A stretch of 64,000 bases of DNA. Source: Rufibacter glacialis. GTDB lineage: Bacteria > Bacteroidota > Bacteroidia > Cytophagales > Hymenobacteraceae. The stretch spans positions 248,001 to 312,000 of the forward strand of contig NZ_VKKZ01000023.1 in NCBI RefSeq assembly GCF_008271745.1, given 5' to 3'. Numbering within the stretch: position 1 is the stretch's first letter; each line of letters opens with the position of its first letter. A program made the translations under genes and the position numbers. Below, piece by piece: positions 1-9,014 of the stretch. The notes below the pieces were generated by a model. It was not told where the DNA came from, did not search any database, and saw only the letters and a program-made list of their open reading frames with translations.

Positions 1-148
1 CCGGTTAGACGGCGAAGGTGCCTACCTCTGTGGTGATACCGTCTATCCGGGTCAGGGAATACCGGGCGTGTGCCTAAGTGGGATCATCGCGGCGCATAAA
101 TTGCTGCGCGATCATTTCCCAAGCCAACATAAATCTTTGGTGGCTTGA
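1..148 (+). CDS. C-terminal end of a CrtI/CRTISO-type FAD-dependent oxidoreductase (partial)
   Basis: The reading frame is open from base 2 to the TGA at 146-148, giving about 48 residues. The segment contains GDTVYPGQGIPGV followed by a small-residue helix (SGIIAA). That is the C-terminal FAD-binding signature of carotenoid desaturases, carotenoid isomerases and related NAD(P)/FAD-dependent oxidoreductases, where the GD..(Y/H)PG motif contacts the flavin. The rest of the gene lies outside the window, so the substrate cannot be assigned. The alternative is a non-carotenoid member of the same amine-oxidase/desaturase fold. Confidence 0.7.
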   Translation, partial: RLDGEGAYLCGDTVYPGQGIPGVCLSGIIAAHKLLRDHFPSQHKSLVA

Positions 149-379
149 TTCTTTTCATGGGTGAAAGGAAACGGTTCCCATTATGTTAGCTACAGTAACG
201 TTTGCGCAAAGGGAACCCGCTTCTTTGAGCTTGGGTGCTAAGGAAAAGAGCCTCTTTTGCTGTAGAAACCCTTGGCCGTTGTATCTCTAGGAGTTTTTAG
301 GTTATTTTTAGAGAAATTGCTACTTCAGGAAACTACAACAAGAAATAAGACTTTACACTTTCACCATACCACTTTGACC

Positions 380-1270
380 ATGGCTACTTACACAGAACCA
401 ATGCTGCGCGACGGGGCACTGAACGGAAAAACGATTATCATTACCGGCGGGGGAACAGGCCTGGGTAAATCCATGGGCCTGTATTTCTTGCAACTGGGCG
501 CCAATCTTGTGATCACCAGCCGTAAAATGGAAGTGCTGGAGAAAGCTGCCCAGGAAATGGCCCATCAAACCGGTGGTCAGGTACTGCCGGTAGCCTGTGA
601 CGTGCGCAAACCCTTAGAGGTGGAAGCCATGCTACAAGCCACCTTAGACCGTTTTGGGGCCGTGCATGGCTTGCTGAACAATGCCGCGGGAAACTTTATC
701 AGCCCCACCGAACGGCTTTCGCCCAAAGCATTTGACGTAATCGTGGACATTGTGCTCAAAGGTAGCTATAACTGCACCCTTACCCTGGGCAAGCATTGGA
801 TTGACCTGCAGCAGCCCGGCACCATCCTCAACATTGTCACCACCTACGCCTGGACTGGTTCCGGCTATGTGGTTCCCTCGGCCACGGCCAAGGCCGGCGT
901 GTTGGCCATGACCCGGTCCCTGGCAGCCGAATGGGCCAAATACGGTATCCGGTCCAATGCCATTGCGCCGGGTCCTTTCCCTACGGAAGGCGCCTGGAGC
1001 CGCCTTTTCCCGGAGGCCCTAGCGAAGAAATTAGATCCTTTGAACCGGATTCCTTTGAAACGCTACGGCGAACACCAGGAACTAGCCAACCTGGCAGCCT
1101 ACCTTATTTCAGATTATTCTGCTTATGTGAACGGTGAGGTGGTTACGATAGACGGGGGTGAGTGGCTGTACGGCGGCGGCGAGTTCAATTACCTGGACCA
1201 GGTGCCGCATGAGATGTGGGATACCATTGAAGACATGGTTCGTGGCAAGAAACCCAAACAGGCGGAATAG
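380..1270 (+). CDS. 2,4-dienoyl-CoA reductase-like SDR oxidoreductase (DECR type)
   Basis: A 296-residue short-chain dehydrogenase/reductase. The Rossmann nucleotide-binding motif TGGGTGLG is at residues 22-29. The stretch NNAAGNFISPTERLSP and the block TGSGYVVPSATAKAGV, with the preceding Tyr and the downstream Lys, closely match the mitochondrial DECR1 family, which reduces 2,4-dienoyl-CoA with NADPH during oxidation of unsaturated fatty acids. The later PGPFPTEGAWSRL block is also DECR-like. The open frame runs back to 272, but the ATG at 380 gives the usual N-terminus (MATYTEPML). This is the unrelated SDR form, not the FadH flavoprotein. It stands alone; no other beta-oxidation gene is adjacent. 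Confidence 0.85.
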   Translation: MATYTEPMLRDGALNGKTIIITGGGTGLGKSMGLYFLQLGANLVITSRKMEVLEKAAQEMAHQTGGQVLPVACDVRKPLEVEAMLQATLDRFGAVHGLLNNAAGNFISPTERLSPKAFDVIVDIVLKGSYNCTLTLGKHWIDLQQPGTILNIVTTYAWTGSGYVVPSATAKAGVLAMTRSLAAEWAKYGIRSNAIAPGPFPTEGAWSRLFPEALAKKLDPLNRIPLKRYGEHQELANLAAYLISDYSAYVNGEVVTIDGGEWLYGGGEFNYLDQVPHEMWDTIEDMVRGKKPKQAE

Positions 1271-1367
1271 GCAACTGCCAATGCGGCCACCCATAGAAGC
1301 CTTTCATCGCTAAAAATCGGCCTTTCGATTATGGTCTGAAGTTTTTAGGCCTGAAGGAGCGGCAAAA

Positions 1368-1398
1368 AAAGAAGCCCGGAACATTTCCGGGCTTCTTT
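1368..1398. terminator. Bidirectional terminator between the SDR gene and the S46 peptidase
   Basis: A 13-bp stem (AAAGAAGCCCGGA paired with TCCGGGCTTCTTT, 4-5 nt loop) lies between two convergent genes, with A-rich and T-rich flanks that suit termination in both directions. Confidence 0.7.
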
Positions 1399-1421
1399 GA
1401 TGAAAACAGAAGGCAATGGCC

Positions 1422-3686
1422 TTATTCTGCTTCCACTTTGATTTTGGTGTTTTTCTTGTTTTTCTTGATTTTAAGCTCCGGCTGTTTCTTGCTGGCAGAG
1501 GGGGCTGGGGTCTGAGGACCGTTGTTCACCAGGGTCATCTCCTTTACAAGGTGGCCGGCTCCGGCAAACTTGTCCACGATGAACAGGAAATAGCGGGCGT
1601 CCATGCTGATATTGCGCACCCGGTCAGGGTCATACATGATATCAGACATAGTGCCTTCCCAATTACGGTCAAAGTTGGTGCCTATGAGCTCCCCGCGGGC
1701 ATTGATCACCGGTGAGCCAGAGTTACCGCCCGTGGTGTGGTTAGAGGCGATAAACGCCACCGGCATTTTGCCATTCACGCCGTAGGGACCATAATCTTTC
1801 TTCTGGTAGAGCTCCTTCAGTTTAGCAGGTACCTTGTAATCTGGGATGGAAGGGTCTTCCTTCTCCATGATGCCTTCCAGGGTGGTGTAGTAGTCGTACG
1901 TCACGCCGTCAACGGGTTTGTAGGTATCTACCTGCCCAAAGGAAACCCGAAGGGTAGAGTTAGCATCTGGGTAGAACTTCTTGTCTTTCTGCATCTCGCG
2001 CAGTCCTTGCAGATAGGTGCGGTTCAACAAGGTGTTCTGGTCGGTTAGCTGGGTGTACTTTGGTAAAATCTGGCTCTGGTAGATCGCCATGAAGTTGAAC
2101 ATTAACATGATAGCCGGGTCGGCGGTAAGCTTTGCTTTAAGGGCGGCAGGGTCCAGTTGCAGCAGGTTTTGTACTTTCTGCTCAGACACCAGGTTGGTGT
2201 TGGCGTATAGATTATCCGCGAAGGCGGCCCAGTTTCCCTTGTGGTTTTTGGCCACTACCCCAAAAGCAGCGGGGTGCAGAGATGGATCCAGGTCTTTGGC
2301 GTACAGCTCCATCAGGGCCGCAAATACTTTTTTATCAGTTGGCAGGTTGTAATTCTTGAAGAACCCAGGGGCTGATTCCTGCAGGCGCTTGGTAAGGGCC
2401 TGTACGTCGGCGGCAGAGCCGTTGGTTTGGAGCAGGTCCGCCAGCCGGACGAAGTTTTGGGCGTAGTTCAATAATTCCACCCCTAAAACGGCTTCCATGT
2501 AGTAGTCACGACCCAGGGTGAGGTTCTGGCCTAATTGGGCGTAGTTCTGCTCAAACTGCCCCAGAACCTGGCCATAGGTATTTTTGCGGCCGGTTTCCTG
2601 GGCTACCCACTGCGAAAATTGACGCTCCAGTGCCTGTTTTTTGGCAATGGCGTCTAATTTCTTGAGGCCCCGCATCTCGCCAATCCATTTCTTGTGGGCA
2701 TTGCTCACGCTGGCGTATTTAGCGGCATATTGGATGCGCACCTTGGGGTCAGCTTTCATGTCCTGGTCCAGGATGCCCAATTTCACAGTCCTGATTTTCA
2801 CCTTGGCAGGGTCAGAGACTTCGGCAATCTCACGGACCGCCTGCGAAGGAAGGTACTCTGTGGTTCTACCCGGAAACCCGAACACCATGGTGAAATCACC
2901 CTGCTGGATGCCCGCCAGGGAAATAGGCAGGTGGTGCTTGGGCACGTACGGCTTGTTGTCAGGGGAATAGGCCGCCGGCTTGTTGTCTGGCCCGGCGTAA
3001 ATGCGGAACAGGGCAAAGTCACCGGTGTGGCGCGGCCACATCCAGTTGTCGGTGTCGCCGCCGAATTTCCCGATGCTTTCGGGCGGAGCCCCTACCAGCC
3101 GGATGTCTTTGAACGTCTCGGTCACATACATGTAATACTCGTTGCCGTAGAAGAATGGGCGGATGATGGCCTCATAGTGCGTGCCGGTAGTGGTTTGGGC
3201 CTGCACTTTCTTGATGTTGGCCTGCACCAGCTTCTCGCGTTCGGCTTCCGGCAAACCGGCTGGCACATCTCCCAGAATCTGCTTGGTCACGTCTTCCATG
3301 CGCACAATAAAGGTGGCGGAGAGGCCGGGATTGGGTTTCTCCTCCTGGCGAGTCATGGCCCAGAACCCGTTGGTGAGGTAATCGTTCTCTACCGAGCTGT
3401 GCGATTGGATCTGGCCGTAGCCGCAGTGGTGGTTCGTGAGCAGCAAGCCTTGGTTGGAGATGATCTCGCCGGTGCAGCCGCCCCCAAACTGGACGATGGC
3501 GTCTTTGAGGCTGGATTTGTTGATGCTGTAAATGTCTTCGGCGGACAGGCGCATGCCCTTTTTCTGCATGTCGGCTTCATTCAGTTGCTTGAGCAACATA
3601 GGAAGCCACATGCCCTCGTCAGCGGAGGCAGAAAAAGAACTTAGAGCCAGCAACACCCAAAGGCAGAGTTGTTTGCGGTTAAACAT
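1422..3686 (-). CDS. S46 family dipeptidyl-peptidase, DPP11-like specificity residue
   Basis: A 754-residue secreted serine peptidase of family S46, which releases dipeptides from peptide N-termini, usually in the periplasm. Residues 1-22 form a signal peptide. The catalytic triad regions are visible: His in LLLTNHHCGYG (residues 86-87), Asp223 in RHTGDFALFR, and Ser656 in GGNSGSPV. Arg674 lies 18 residues after the serine in NFDRNWEG. In characterised Porphyromonas enzymes the equivalent position (673) is Arg in DPP11 (Asp/Glu specificity) and Gly in DPP7, so acidic P1 specificity is inferred. The C-terminus has an extra Lys-rich tail of about 25 residues. It is monocistronic, with a shared terminator downstream. 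Confidence 0.9.
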   Translation of the reverse strand: MFNRKQLCLWVLLALSSFSASADEGMWLPMLLKQLNEADMQKKGMRLSAEDIYSINKSSLKDAIVQFGGGCTGEIISNQGLLLTNHHCGYGQIQSHSSVENDYLTNGFWAMTRQEEKPNPGLSATFIVRMEDVTKQILGDVPAGLPEAEREKLVQANIKKVQAQTTTGTHYEAIIRPFFYGNEYYMYVTETFKDIRLVGAPPESIGKFGGDTDNWMWPRHTGDFALFRIYAGPDNKPAAYSPDNKPYVPKHHLPISLAGIQQGDFTMVFGFPGRTTEYLPSQAVREIAEVSDPAKVKIRTVKLGILDQDMKADPKVRIQYAAKYASVSNAHKKWIGEMRGLKKLDAIAKKQALERQFSQWVAQETGRKNTYGQVLGQFEQNYAQLGQNLTLGRDYYMEAVLGVELLNYAQNFVRLADLLQTNGSAADVQALTKRLQESAPGFFKNYNLPTDKKVFAALMELYAKDLDPSLHPAAFGVVAKNHKGNWAAFADNLYANTNLVSEQKVQNLLQLDPAALKAKLTADPAIMLMFNFMAIYQSQILPKYTQLTDQNTLLNRTYLQGLREMQKDKKFYPDANSTLRVSFGQVDTYKPVDGVTYDYYTTLEGIMEKEDPSIPDYKVPAKLKELYQKKDYGPYGVNGKMPVAFIASNHTTGGNSGSPVINARGELIGTNFDRNWEGTMSDIMYDPDRVRNISMDARYFLFIVDKFAGAGHLVKEMTLVNNGPQTPAPSASKKQPELKIKKNKKNTKIKVEAE

Positions 3687-3816
3687 AGGTTCGTTTAAGT
3701 GGTGAATTTTCCAAAATTAACAATTATCTGCTTCTCATGGGGTTTTGCGTACCATCGGCGATCAGCAGAAGAGAAGAAATGAGAGCTTCCCGCGCAGCCA
3801 GAGCAGAAAAAGAAAA

Positions 3817-3860
3817 CCCCGTTTAGGGCCTTGTTTTATTAAACCAGGCCCTAAACGGGG
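3817..3860. terminator. Perfect 14-bp hairpin downstream of the YkvA gene
   Basis: CCCCGTTTAGGGCC pairs perfectly with GGCCCTAAACGGGG around a 16-nt loop whose ends also pair (TTGTTTT..AAACCA). It sits just downstream of the minus-strand YkvA gene and works as a terminator candidate. Its core (TTTAGGGCC..GGCCCTAAA) also fits the dispersed hairpin family described in the findings. Confidence 0.6.
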
Positions 3861-3884
3861 TAAAGGAGAGGGGCTCTTCCAGGA

Positions 3885-4322
3885 CTAGGAATGCCCTACG
3901 GCCACTGAGCTTTCTTCCCACAGCTGGAATTTTTGCAGCTCATCCTGGAAGGCCGTGATAAACCAGGCCATGAGGCTAAGGTCATCGGCAAAGCCGATGA
4001 TGGGGATGAAGTCTGGGATCAGGTCCAGAGGCGTGACCAGGTACAAAAGCACGGCCACCCCCAGCAGCAGCGATTTGGTTTCCACTTGCCGGTAGGCGCC
4101 GCTGTAGTAGGCTTTCACCAGCCTGATGAGCCGGAACATAAGGTCCTTTATCTGGTTCACGCCGCTTTCATTGCTGTTGGCGTCTGTGAGTCTTTCATAG
4201 GCGGTAGTCAGGAGCAATCCTATTTTAACTGGTTTTTTCATGATGCCCGAGGCCCGGGAGACCATAAAGTTGAAAAAAGCATTCTTAGAGAGTTGCAACC
4301 CTTTTTCTGAGAGTGTGGTCAT
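3885..4322 (-). CDS. YkvA family (DUF1232) membrane protein
   Basis: A 145-residue protein with the DUF1232 signature LYLVTPLDLIPDFIPIIGF and the following ADDLSLM, near residues 92-120. The family is found across bacteria and some plants. It has one or two hydrophobic segments around the conserved DLIPD motif and no established biochemical function. The first 85 residues are polar and helical. It is transcribed alone, divergent from the small secreted protein at 4575. Confidence 0.8.
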   Translation of the reverse strand: MTTLSEKGLQLSKNAFFNFMVSRASGIMKKPVKIGLLLTTAYERLTDANSNESGVNQIKDLMFRLIRLVKAYYSGAYRQVETKSLLLGVAVLLYLVTPLDLIPDFIPIIGFADDLSLMAWFITAFQDELQKFQLWEESSVAVGHS

Positions 4323-4391
4323 ATACAGCAGTAGTTAAGGCTTAAAACATGCTGCGTATACGCAGGTAACCGGCAGGGGGATGTCTTGCCC

Positions 4392-4426
4392 TTTTTAAGG
4401 CTGGTTTAGGTAAAACAAGGCTAAAA
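4392..4426. repeat. Dispersed 34-nt imperfect hairpin (copy)
   Basis: TTTTTAAGGCTGGTTTA pairs imperfectly with TAAAACAAGGCTAAAA. It is a member of the family described in the findings and lies between two divergent genes. Confidence 0.5.
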
Positions 4427-4574
4427 CAACATATCCTTTACTTTTTAATAGATAAAGTTATATATTTAGAAAGGCAATCTTCCGGGGTATGCACCAGGGT
4501 AGTTTTGGCGGCGATGCCCTCCTTCCCCTGCACCGGAAGAAAGCCAAGATGGGGTACACTCAACTTCTGCCGGC

Positions 4575-5240
4575 ATGAAAAAGTGGTTTTATTTTGTTGT
4601 CACGTGTGGCTTCTTATTAGGGGCTTCCACTACCCAGGCCCAGATCAAAACCTGGCCGTTGGTGAACCTGTTTTTCAAGAATCAGTTTGACCGGGCCGGG
4701 AGCCACCATGGCCGCTGGGTCTTTTTGACCGATGCCGTGGGGGACAAGGAGCAGATGACCACCAAGGGCCGGTACAAGCATGGGTACATGGTAGGGAAAT
4801 GGAAAACCTTCTCCGCCGATAAGAAGCTACGGAAGCTGGAAATCTGCCGGCTAGACGGAGGCAAAAACATTCTGGAGACCCTTGAATTCCACCCCAATGG
4901 GCAAGTGCATAAAAAAGGAATCGCGGTGTTGGACCGTACCGGCAAGACACCCCGCTTTTTCCTGAAAGATGAATGGGTGTATTACCAGCCCAACGGGGAC
5001 CTTGATAAGAAAGTGGTTTTTGAAGACGGCTGGGGCGTGCAGACTACCTATGCAGACGGCACCGTCAACCATACTCCGCCTCCTCCCAAACCACAGGTGC
5101 TAAAATTAGGGGAAAAACTGGGAGGCGGAAAATACAGGAGCGGCACCAAAATGATGCGGAAAGGAGAGGAGGTAATCCTCATTGAGTACCATGAGAACGG
5201 AGATAGTACCGTGCGGGTAATGCCCAAGAAGGTAAATTAG
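4575..5240 (+). CDS. Secreted MORN/YwqK-like repeat protein, hypothetical
   Basis: A 221-residue protein with a signal peptide (cleavage near AQAQ, residues 20-23). Three loose repeats of the toxin-antitoxin YwqK/MORN type are visible: GKWKTFSADKKL, FHPNGQVHKKG and EWVYYQPNGDLDKK, followed by YADGTV and YHENGDSTV. Such beta-hairpin repeats are common in Bacteroidota surface and periplasmic proteins. No enzymatic motif is seen. It is a paralog of the gene at 8446-8934, sharing the order WKTF..(D).L, HPNGQV.(H)KG, (E/D)W.Y. The start was chosen because the ATG opens directly into a signal peptide. Confidence 0.65.
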   Translation: MKKWFYFVVTCGFLLGASTTQAQIKTWPLVNLFFKNQFDRAGSHHGRWVFLTDAVGDKEQMTTKGRYKHGYMVGKWKTFSADKKLRKLEICRLDGGKNILETLEFHPNGQVHKKGIAVLDRTGKTPRFFLKDEWVYYQPNGDLDKKVVFEDGWGVQTTYADGTVNHTPPPPKPQVLKLGEKLGGGKYRSGTKMMRKGEEVILIEYHENGDSTVRVMPKKVN

Positions 5241-5380
5241 CCTTCAGGTATTCGTGCCATTTGATCATAAAGTACTTTAGTCATAAACATCTTTAAACTA
5301 AAAAGTTACCAATACCTTATTCATTTTCTCTTTCAATCAATACCTGATCTTCCACTGGCCACACCTGGTCCTTTTAGCTT

Positions 5381-6142
5381 ATGAAAAGATTTCTACTTCT
5401 GAGTGTCCTTTGCTGCTTTCTCTCTTCGACCCACGGCCAAAAACTTCTGATCACTCCCTATGTGCTGGGCCTGATAGATGATTACAACGGAAGAACGTGG
5501 TGGAAGGACAACCCCACTGAAAGCCCCGTCCTGGACAAGTTCCATTCCACAGAAACGATTTTGGTCAACTACCTGGATTCCCTTATCAAGGAAACCAATA
5601 AGCGCACCTATGACAAAGTGCAGATCTCCATTGAGAAGTGGGAGAAACCCAATTGTTTTTACTGCCCTGAGTTCAAACGGATTGTTTCTCCTAAGCTGGT
5701 GGAGCAAGTACACGCCGCGTATTCGTTCAAGTGGAACAAGGAGGTGGATGAAAAGGGGTACAAGCAACTGGTGGGGCTCTTGAAACCAAAGTTTTTTGAA
5801 GAAAACCAGGAGCGGTATTCTTTTCTAGCCGGCGCTTACGTACGGTACGGATACCGCGATAACGAGAAATATACCATAAAGCTGGAAGCAACGGGCAGCA
5901 AGTTCAACGCCATCATCAGGGAACTGAAGGCGCTGCGGTGCGAGATTGTGGCGGTGGACCTGAAGGAAAACGCCCCTTATCTGCAGCAGATCACCTTTGT
6001 TCCTACCCCAGAACTAAAATTCTACCTGGACAAGCAGGAAAGGATGCTGTCAGACATCTTGACCCGGAAAGAAAAGTTTGCGCGGGAGAAAAAGCAGAAC
6101 CAGGAAGGCAAAGACCTGTTTTCCACCACTCCTGACCAATAA
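5381..6142 (+). CDS. Secreted hypothetical protein
   Basis: A 253-residue protein with a signal peptide (MKRFLLLSVLCCFLSSTHG). The mature part is mixed alpha/beta with a CFYC pair near residue 92 and a charged, coiled C-terminus (about 215-253, rich in Lys, Glu and Gln). I do not recognise the family. It lies 140 bp downstream of the MORN-like gene and may share its transcript, although the gap has no clear promoter or terminator. Confidence 0.6.
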   Translation: MKRFLLLSVLCCFLSSTHGQKLLITPYVLGLIDDYNGRTWWKDNPTESPVLDKFHSTETILVNYLDSLIKETNKRTYDKVQISIEKWEKPNCFYCPEFKRIVSPKLVEQVHAAYSFKWNKEVDEKGYKQLVGLLKPKFFEENQERYSFLAGAYVRYGYRDNEKYTIKLEATGSKFNAIIRELKALRCEIVAVDLKENAPYLQQITFVPTPELKFYLDKQERMLSDILTRKEKFAREKKQNQEGKDLFSTTPDQ

Positions 6143-6238
6143 CGTTAAATCGGCCGGTCAGGGACCCATAAAGGAGCCGGTAGTTGTAAAAGAAGGCAAG
6201 TCTTCCGACCTTGGTGCTGGTCTTAAAACTGTCTTGCT

Positions 6239-6763
6239 ATGATTCCAAAGCCTCAGCCCTCTGAATACAATGCCTATTATGAGAAATATGTGCAGAGCAT
6301 CCCAGACCAGGCAGATGTGCTGGAGGTACTGCAGAAGCAACGGTATGATGTACTGCAACTATTTGGCCGGGTAAGTGAGAACGAAGCTGACTTCGCCTAT
6401 GCACCGGGCAAGTGGTCCATTAAAGAGGTGCTGGGGCACATGAATGACACGGAGCGCATCATGGCGTACCGGGCCTTGTGCATTGCCCGGGGGGAGCAGA
6501 ATTCTTTGCCGGGCTTTGACGAAAACGACTACGTGGCCCATGCTTTCTTTCATGAACGTACCCTGGCTGGCTTGTTGGAAGAACACAAGGTAGTGCGCGA
6601 AGCCACCATCGCCTTGTTTGATTCCATGGCCCCGGCCGCTTACCCCAGACTTGGCAACGCCAACGGAAGCCCCGTTTCGGTAGCAGCCCTGGCTTTCATC
6701 ATTGCCGGCCATGAGCGCCACCACCTCAATATCCTGAAAGAGCGTTACCTGGTGAAGTTGTAG
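6239..6763 (+). CDS. DinB superfamily metal-dependent protein
   Basis: A 174-residue four-helix protein of the DinB/YfiT-like superfamily (unrelated to polymerase IV). The three metal-ligand histidines are in place: His67 in VLGHMNDTER, and His158 and His162 in AGHERHHLNIL. Members are damage-inducible or act as thiol-dependent transferases; the actual reaction here is unknown. It is convergent with phoH across a very long hairpin. Confidence 0.85.
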   Translation: MIPKPQPSEYNAYYEKYVQSIPDQADVLEVLQKQRYDVLQLFGRVSENEADFAYAPGKWSIKEVLGHMNDTERIMAYRALCIARGEQNSLPGFDENDYVAHAFFHERTLAGLLEEHKVVREATIALFDSMAPAAYPRLGNANGSPVSVAALAFIIAGHERHHLNILKERYLVKL

Positions 6764-6814
6764 TTGATTGTTAGTTGCTAATTGTTAATTGTTAATTGTT
6801 CTTTCGGGAGGTAC

Positions 6815-6885
6815 TTCCTAAAATCAGAATCCCTTTCAGGGCCGTTTTTTCAAAACGGCCCTGAAAGGGATTCTGATTTTAGGAA
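6815..6885. terminator. Perfect 34-bp stem hairpin between convergent DinB-like and phoH genes
   Basis: Positions 6815-6848 and 6852-6885 are exact inverted repeats with a 3-nt loop. The innermost part (TTTCAGGGCCGTTTT..AAAACGGCCCTGAAA) resembles the dispersed hairpin family. Outside it, a 21-nt AT-rich arm at 6781-6801 pairs with 6882-6902 with one mismatch, interrupted by a 13-nt insertion on the left. It can end transcripts from both sides and is long enough to extrude as a cruciform. Confidence 0.75.
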
Positions 6886-6916
6886 CAATTGACAATTAAC
6901 AATCATCAATCAACCC

Positions 6917-8293
6917 CTAAAGCAACTCATTGGCCAAGTTGGCTAATTCTGAGCGTTCGCCCCGTTGTAGCGTCACGTGCGCGTAAAGTGGGTGGTTCTT
7001 GACCTTGTCAATGAGGTAAGACAGGCCGTTGCTTTGGGTGTCCAGATAAGGGGTGTCAATCTGGTAGATATCACCGGTGAAGATGATCTTGGTGTTTTCG
7101 CCGGCCCTGGAGATGATGGTCTTTATTTCATGCGGCGTCAGGTTTTGGGCTTCGTCCACGATAAAGATGATGTTGGAGAGGCTTCTGCCCCTGATGTAGG
7201 CCAGGGGCGTGATCACGAGCCGGTCATCTTCCACCATTTCCTTGATGCGGTTGCTTTCCTTGCTGTGCTCCGGGAACTGGTTTTGGATAAACTTGAGGTT
7301 GTCCCACAGGGGCTCCATGTAGGGCCCAATCTTGGAGTTCACATCGCCGGGAAGAAAGCCCAGGTCGCGGTTACTGAGTGGGATGATGGGGCGGGCCAGG
7401 TAAATCTGGCGGTAGGTCTCGCGCTGCTCCAGGGCCCCGGCCAGAGCCAGCAAGGTTTTCCCTGTGCCAGCTACCCCCTGGATGGAGACCAGTTTTATGT
7501 CGGGGTGCAGGATGGCGTGCAGGGCAAACGTCTGCTCAGCGTTGCGGGGCTTTATACCTACCGCGTGGGGCTTGTCTACCCGTTCCAGAATTCGTTCCTG
7601 GGGGTTATAATAGGCTAAGGCAGAAGATTTATTGCTTTTCAGGATAAAGTAATGGTTGTCTGAAGGCGGGTTGGGCATGGCTTCCTCTACGGGGCACTCT
7701 CCCTTATCATAGAGTTTGGTAATCACCGCCTGCGGAATGTCTTCCACCAGGTCATTGCCCCGGTACAGGTTGGTCACATTCTGGATCTTGCCGGTCTCAT
7801 AATCCTCTGCCGACAGGTTGAGCGCCCGGGCCTTGAGCCGCAGGTTGATGTCTTTTGTCACCAGGGTCACGCGGTGGTCCGGCATCTCGTGTTGCAGCGA
7901 CAGGGTGGCATTCAGGATTTTATGGTCGGCTTTGTCTTCATTGAAGATCTTCTCCGCGTCTATGGGCGAGCCGTTTCCCATAAGCACCTTGAAACGCCCT
8001 TTATTAGACCCTGCCAACGGAATCCAAGTCTGCAGCATGTGTTCCGCGGAAAGATTGTCAATGTAGCGGATGAATTCCCGGGCCTCAAAGTTCTTGATGT
8101 CGTTTCCCTTTTTGAAGTTGTCCAGTTCTTCCAGCACCGTGATGGGGATGGCCACATCATGCTCTCCAAAATGCTCCACGGCGCTGTGGTCATACAGAAT
8201 CACGGAGGTATCCAGCACAAAGGCCTTTTTTACTTTTTGCGCCTCAGTGGTAGCCTTGGCTGCACGCTTACGGGGTTTGGTTGTTGTCTGCAC
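6917..8293 (-). CDS. PIN-PhoH fusion ATPase/ribonuclease (PhoH2 type)
   Basis: A 458-residue cytoplasmic protein with an N-terminal PIN-domain nuclease (residues ~22-160; FVLDTSVILYD carries the first acidic ligand) and a C-terminal PhoH ATPase (residues ~240-455). Walker A is GVAGTGKT and Walker B is IIFIVDEAQN, followed by FTGDIYQID. The architecture matches PhoH2 proteins, reported as sequence-specific RNA helicase/RNases, often toxin-antitoxin linked in actinobacteria. Here no partner antitoxin is adjacent. It is transcribed alone. Confidence 0.9.
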   Translation of the reverse strand: MQTTTKPRKRAAKATTEAQKVKKAFVLDTSVILYDHSAVEHFGEHDVAIPITVLEELDNFKKGNDIKNFEAREFIRYIDNLSAEHMLQTWIPLAGSNKGRFKVLMGNGSPIDAEKIFNEDKADHKILNATLSLQHEMPDHRVTLVTKDINLRLKARALNLSAEDYETGKIQNVTNLYRGNDLVEDIPQAVITKLYDKGECPVEEAMPNPPSDNHYFILKSNKSSALAYYNPQERILERVDKPHAVGIKPRNAEQTFALHAILHPDIKLVSIQGVAGTGKTLLALAGALEQRETYRQIYLARPIIPLSNRDLGFLPGDVNSKIGPYMEPLWDNLKFIQNQFPEHSKESNRIKEMVEDDRLVITPLAYIRGRSLSNIIFIVDEAQNLTPHEIKTIISRAGENTKIIFTGDIYQIDTPYLDTQSNGLSYLIDKVKNHPLYAHVTLQRGERSELANLANELL

Positions 8294-8445
8294 ACGAAAG
8301 GGGTTAGAGGGTGAACATTTTCCTCCGGTTAGAGGCGCATCATAAATACCTAAGATGGCAATTATTTCGTTTTAAAGTATAATTAGAAGGCATTATATTT
8401 TAGGTGTCCGCCTTCTCCTTTTTCCTGTCATTAACCTCGTACGCT

Positions 8446-8934
8446 ATGGCCTGGTCTACTACAAAGAGCACCCACCACCGGAGAGGATGGTTTATTCTGA
8501 TACTGGCGCTATTCCTGCTGGCGGCACCAGCACAGGCCTGGCCTTGGCAATGGAACCGCTTTGACAAGAAACAACTGAAGAACGGCCGGTGGCGCGTGTA
8601 CCACGATGCAGACGCCAAGGTGATCCATTACGTGGGCAGGTACCGGCACGGAAAAGAGGTAGGGGCCTGGAAAACCTTCACCCCAGACGGCAGACTGTAT
8701 TTCACAGAGCGCATCCGCCGCCGGAAACAGAACATCAAAACCGTGTATTACCACCCCAACGGCCAAGTCTCGCATAAAGGCACTGCTTTTTTAAAAGACG
8801 CCGAAAACGGTGGGGTTCATTTCTATTGGGAGGGAGACTGGGAGTATTTTGATGAGGTTGGTCGCCCACTGGGCGTGAAGACTTTTGTGAAAGGGACTCC
8901 CACCACCAGAGATCCGGTTCTAAAGACTAATTAA
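8446..8934 (+). CDS. Secreted MORN/YwqK-like repeat protein, paralog of 4575-5240
   Basis: A 162-residue protein beginning with a basic N-region and a hydrophobic signal segment ending APAQA. The frame opens upstream with a GTG at 8404, but the ATG at 8446 gives a better signal peptide, so I use it. The mature part repeats the paralog's order: VGAWKTFTPDGRL, HPNGQVSHKG and DWEYFDEVGRPLG. No catalytic motif is visible. The two paralogs are separated by three unrelated genes, so this is not a fresh tandem duplication. Confidence 0.65.
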   Translation: MAWSTTKSTHHRRGWFILILALFLLAAPAQAWPWQWNRFDKKQLKNGRWRVYHDADAKVIHYVGRYRHGKEVGAWKTFTPDGRLYFTERIRRRKQNIKTVYYHPNGQVSHKGTAFLKDAENGGVHFYWEGDWEYFDEVGRPLGVKTFVKGTPTTRDPVLKTN

Positions 8935-8970
8935 AGCCACTTGAGTACTAGTAACAGATAGAAAAGGATG

Positions 8971-9004
8971 TTTTACCGGCCTTTTCTCAAAAGAAGGCTA
9001 AAAA
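8971..9004. repeat. Dispersed 34-nt imperfect hairpin (copy)
   Basis: TTTTACCGGCCTTTTCT faces AAAAGAAGGCTAAAAA. It lies in the convergent gap upstream of the strong terminator at 9015. Confidence 0.55.
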
Positions 9005-9014
9005 CCAGTAAGGG

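Noticed and set aside
2694-3644. 316-codon plus-strand frame opposite the S46 peptidase
   Set aside because: It is a shadow of the peptidase gene; the minus-strand protein has all catalytic motifs.
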